NCBI RefSeq assembly: GCF_030247185.1
Contig: NC_080572.1
Coordinates: forward strand, 131,542,262 to 131,606,261
Source: Malaya genurostris
Lineage: Eukaryota > Arthropoda > Insecta > Diptera > Culicidae
Length of the DNA: 64,000 bases
Direction of reading: 5' to 3'
The translations under genes were made by a program, and so were the position numbers. Positions 60,003 through 64,000 of this stretch are shown piece by piece (position 1 is the stretch's first letter; every line of letters begins with the position of its first letter). The notes under the pieces were generated by a model, which was not told the origin of the DNA, searched no databases, and saw only the letters and a program-made list of their open reading frames with translations.

Positions 60003-60056
<54 letters not shown>
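60003..60056 (-). repeat. 54-nt poly(A) at the LINE-B 5' junction
   Basis: A pure T run on +, so poly(A) on the element strand. It lies between the LINE-A target sequence (CAAACCCAAC) and the 5' end of LINE-B (CCGACAACGCGACGCG). It is read as a poly-Lys run in the LINE-A frame, an artefact. Confidence 0.95.
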
Positions 60057-60057
<1 letters not shown>

Positions 60058-63000
60058 TTGGGTTTGATTTCTCGAAGATGTGATGTGGTTCGGCTCCAGT
60101 CTTTCTGCCAGACGTTCCATATTTTTTTCTTTTGTGAAGCGGACAACATCTTGCGACGGGATCGGGAGGGTTATTGGATTGCCGTTCCTACCTTCGTTTG
60201 CTAGTTTATCAGCTTCCGTATTTCCGGGAATACCGGCGTGTCCAGGGACCCAGCTTAAGGTTATATTTCGCCCTTCTAATTCAGCTTCAATTTTTTGGAT
60301 CCATGGATGTCTGGAATGGCCACTGGCAAGAGCGTCTAGACAGCTAGCTGAGTCAGTGAATATTATTGTTTTACCCTCCTTTGCCAATGATACTGCCTTG
60401 CTCAGGGCGTATGCCTCGCCTGAGAATATGCTGCAGAGTCCAGGTAAGGTGTATGCAATTTTACTACTTTCTGATACCACACCTGCTCCAACTTTTTGGT
60501 CGTCCTTGGAGCCGTCGGTGTAAATTTGTTCGTGCGAAGGATAGTGATTGCTTATGAGAGCTTGAAAGTGAGCTGTTACTATCTGGCTACTTGTACCTGC
60601 TCTAAGTTTTCTCCTTAGTTCGTTATCGATTATTGGTGACGGACTATACCACTTTCGGTCCGTAAGTCTGAGCTGACTGTGAACGCTTGGGAACGTAGAT
60701 CCAGTAGTTTGGTGAAATAATTCTGCTGCTCTTTTGTACACTGGATAGTTCGCTGTGTCTGCAGGTGTTTGTTTTTCCAAAAGCCGTGTTGCTAGTTGGG
60801 ATAGCCGCTGTACCAATAGAAGTTTAAACGGTAAGCAGCCAGATTCAGCCATAATTGATGTCACTGGACTGGATCGAAAAGCTCCAGATGATTGACGTAT
60901 CACTTCATTATATATTGGAGAGAGGCTTCGTTCCAATGCTTCAATGTTGTTGCTTGTGAGTACGAGTCCGAAGAGTAGTTTGGACACCACCAATGCAGAA
61001 CCAACTTTAAGTAGTGTTGATCGACTGCTCCTTTTTATTCGGCAGCCTAGGATACGTAGAATGTTTATTCTTTTACTGCAGCTGTCCTTAGTCTTTTTGA
61101 TGTGTTGCAGATAGGTAAGTTTGGAATCTAGTATGACTCCTAAGATTTTCATTTTCCTGAAACAAGGGATAGGTACGTTGTTTATTCGGATAGCTCGGCC
61201 ACGTTTGCGGTGTTGTATGTTGCAAACATGAATTAGTTTGGATTTGGAGGGTGCTATTTGGAAACCCACGCTGCCAGCCCAGCCAACAGCTGCTTTGACG
61301 GCTTTTCGAAGTTGTTTCCGTATTTGTATCGTATCTGGACCCTTTGCGATGAGTAGTACATCGTCTGCGTAGAGCAGGATTTGAACGTCGTCTGGGATGA
61401 TCCTGAAAATCGGTTCCATAGCGATCAGGAAAAGTGTGACTGATAGGATAGAACCCTGCGGTACACCGTTTTCCGCTTCACGGCGGCTTGATGATGCGCC
61501 GTTGGCGAATACATTAAAGGTTCTGTTTGAAAGAAAGCTGGCTAATATGTTCAATATTCTACCGGAGATTTTCCATCTGACCAGAGTTTGGAGAATGGCT
61601 GGTCTCCAGGTAGTGTCGTAGGCTTTCGATATATCCAGTGATACTATTTCGACGTGTTGATCATCAGTTGTTGACATAAGCGATTCCATTTTAGCTAAGT
61701 AGGAATCGACACCTTTTCCTGGGCGAAAAGCATGTTGTCGTCGATCTAGTCTGTTTGTGTCTTCAAGTTCGGTTATGAGGCGGCGGTTTATTATGCGCTC
61801 GAAGAGCTTGCCAATGCAGCTGAGGAGAGTGATAGGGCGGTAATCTGCTGGGTGGCAGCGATCTCCTTCCGGTTTTGGGATTGGGATTACGATTCCTTCC
61901 TTCCATTGGTCCGGAAAGATGCCGGATTCCCAGATTTGATTAAAGAGATCTAACAGAGCAGTTTTACACGTGAAGGGTAGTCGTTGTAGTAGTGGATATC
62001 CTATGTTATCAGGTCCTGTTGACGATCCGCTGCGACGGGACAGAGCCCACATTAGTTCGTCCATTGAGAGGTTTGCATTGATGCGTTTGAAGGTATTTGG
62101 TCGATTGCTTTTTGGAAAATTGGTTTTCGTGTTAGTATTTTTTTTACGAAATTTTTCGTTGTAGTTGGCATCCGAAGATTTTTTCTGGTATTCGTCTGCA
62201 AAAGCATCGGCTATTTCCTGTGGTTTGTTAGTAACACCATTTGCTAGGTTTAGGGTAATTGTGTTCGAACATCTTTTTCCTTGCAGTTTGTTCACTCGAT
62301 TCCAGATTAGTGAAGTAGAGCTTTCTGGATGGTATGTTGTACATATGGATACATCTAGCGCCTGTGTGTTTCCAGTGGAAGGATCTATTCTGGTGTGAGA
62401 ACCGTCGTTTAGTACAATCATATTTTTGTTCACGATGGTTTCCAGGATCGCGAAACCTCTTTTCTGTGCCTCAGTTTTAGCCTTACTCAGGTGACTTCCC
62501 CAAGCGGAGTGGTGTGCGTTCAGATCACCCAGGAGTAGAACTGGTGTCGGAAGTTCGTTCAGTAGACTGTGCAAATCTTCAGCTGCATTCTTGTCTCTTG
62601 GTGGCAAGTAGACTGATACCACTGTTAGTTTTGATGGGGTGTGGAGTTGTATTGCGACTGCCTGTATATCGGTTTGAATTTGAATTCGTTCGAATGGAGT
62701 GCCTTTCTTGACCGCCATTCCTACTCCCTGTCTGCAATGCGTTGAGCAGGGTCCAAAAAGAAGGTCATATGACTTGCCTATGCAGATGGTGTTGGAGTGG
62801 TGTTCTGCAGTATTTGTTTCTTGCAGGCATGCTACTACAGGGTTATATTTAGTCAGGAGAGCTTGAAGTTCGTTGCAGTGTGAGCGTAGACCACATATAT
62901 TCCATTGGAGAGCGAAAACGGCTTGAGTTTTATCCATTCCATAATCTGACTCTGAATGGATCGATTGACCAGTTGGGATGTCTGGAAGACTGTCGGTCGA

Positions 63001-64000
63001 ATCCGGTATCGGGAAGACGCGTGGGGTTGCATCTTGATGAGGTACCTCCTTATAGTGAATCTGCAGTTTTGGGTGGATCAATGTATCGTTTTGCGTTAGT
63101 GCGGCTATCAAGGTACCGGAATGTACATTACCGCTCCTGTCGTCTAACTCATGAACTGGTCGGGCAGAGTAGGCTGGGCTGGTAAAGCAAGGTTTTGCAG
63201 TCGATTGGACGTGGTTCAGGTCTCGGAGTATTTTCCCCAGAGCCTCAACAGTAGCAGGTGCATCGGCCGGAGCCGGAACTTCCACTACCTGAGAGGATGG
63301 CGGATCTACGTCGTCACTAAGAGGATCTACGTCGGTGGTACGGTTTGGATGATCGTTCTGTTGGTCAGCGTTGTTGATTTGCGTTTGTTCGACTATCGAG
63401 GCAGCGGGAAGTTCATCAGCGCTCCTGACGTCTAACGCACTGTAACGGGTTTGGACTGGTCGGGCAGAGTAGGCTGGGCTGGTAAAGCAAGGTTTTGCAG
63501 TCGATTGGACGTGGTTCAGGTCTCGGAGTATTTTCCCCAGAGCCTCAACAGTAGCAGGTGCATCGGCCGGAGCCGGAACTTCCACTACCTGAGAGGATGG
63601 CGGATCTACGTCGTCACTAAGAGGATCTACGTCGGTGGTACGGTTTGGATGATCGTTCTGTTGGTCAGCGTTGTTGATTTGCGTTTGTTCGACTATCGAG
63701 GCAGCGGGAAGTTCATCAGCGCTCCTGACGTCTAACGCACTGTAACGGGTTTGGACTGGTCGGGCAGAGTGGGCTGGGCTGGTAAAGCAAGGTTTTGCAG
63801 TCGATTGGACATGGTTCAGGTCTCGGAGTATTTTCCCCAGAGCCTCAACAGTAGCAGGTGCATCGGCCGGAGCCGGAACTTCCACTACCTGAGAGGATGG
63901 CGGATCTACGTCGTCACTAAGAGGATCTACGTCGGTGGTACGGTTTGGATGATCGTTCTGTTGGTCAGCGTTGTTGATTTGCGTTTGTTCGACTATCGAG
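60057..64000 (-). pseudogene. I-like LINE (LINE-A) ORF2: EN, RT, RNase H; runs off the window
   Basis: Open on the - strand from 64000 to 60057. Order: ~100-aa tandem repeats (63157-64000); endonuclease from ALQWNICGLRSHCNELQALL (VACLQETN, LLGDLNAHHSAWGS, TQALDVSIC); reverse transcriptase (SLDISKAYDTTWR, NGVPQGSILSVTLF, LLYADDVLLIAKG at ~61360); RNase H (YTDGSKDDQKVGAGVV, FSGEAYALSKAV, IFTDSASCLDALASG, VPGHAGIPGNTEADKLA). The EN domain is cut short: ~62310 joins ICTTYHPESS directly to TSLIWNRVNKLQG, so the EN SDH end and linker are missing in frame. Near 60120-60130 a 7-A run shifts the frame so that KKKIWNVWQKDWSRTTSHL is read in another phase. LINE-B then interrupts it. It is not functional as an element. 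Confidence 0.85.
63157..64000 (-). repeat. In-frame 300-bp tandem repeat in LINE-A
   Basis: Units at about 63157-63456, 63457-63756 and 63757-64000 (cut by the window end) are nearly identical; I noted single-base differences such as aggctggg/gggctggg near 63769. Each encodes 100 residues including EVPAPADAPATVEALGKILR and LDVRSADELPAASIVEQTQI. The period is a multiple of three, so the frame survives. The unit lies upstream of EN, in the part expected to be the end of ORF1 or an ORF1-ORF2 linker. Confidence 0.93.

Noticed and set aside
59887..60056. Poly-lysine tail and TDNATRVCVDNRSK end of the LINE-A ORF
   Set aside because: The lysines are the A54 run, and the rest is LINE-B 5' UTR read through.

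Overview
The window is eukaryotic, AT-rich and repeat-dominated. It most resembles a culicine (Aedes-like) mosquito. The reasons are a tRNA-derived SINE with a mosquito-style body, dispersed repeats ending in GCCTTTCTC / GAGAAAGGC next to TCCACYTAGTGG, Jockey-, I- and mariner-type elements, and one host gene with insect-style introns. The organism call is inference; no marker gene settles the species.

The only host gene I can support is a sideroflexin (mitochondrial amino-acid carrier family) on the + strand. Its last three exons lie at 19536-19887, 50640-50779 and 50838-50991. A 30.75 kb intron separates the first two and is filled with nested transposons. The exons for the N-terminal third are absent, so they should lie left of the window. 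If so, the satellite array at 1-16097 is inside or upstream of another sideroflexin intron.

Layout: (1) 1-16097 is a tandem satellite of ~1.2 kb monomers with a higher-order period of about 6.08 kb. Each monomer has 168-bp subrepeats, a CA tract, a ~320-bp palindrome and a TA tract. One monomer carries a 933-bp mariner with 130-bp terminal inverted repeats. (2) 16098-19535 holds a decayed Jockey-like LINE. (3) 19888-50639 is the giant intron: relics of the satellite-related dispersed repeat, a mariner fossil, a SINE, an ~890-bp foldback, two head-to-tail non-autonomous Helitrons nested in another repeat, several inverted-repeat elements, a degenerate tandem repeat, a 329-bp tandem repeat, and a duplicated LINE fragment split by a 1.5 kb repeat. 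(4) 50992-52141 is sideroflexin 3' flank. (5) 52142-55322 holds a repeat 5' end, a Jockey-like gag ORF cut off in ORF2, and an unidentified ORF pair. (6) 55323-64000 (- strand) is an I-like LINE with EN, RT and RNase H, interrupted inside its ORF by a full-length two-ORF LINE whose reading frames are both open. The I-like ORF has an in-frame 300-bp tandem repeat upstream of EN and runs off the window end.

The most interesting signals are the hairpin-bearing higher-order satellite, the tandem Helitrons, a repeat family carrying a histone-type 3' stem-loop, and the LINE-in-LINE nest with a 54-nt poly(A) at its 5' junction.
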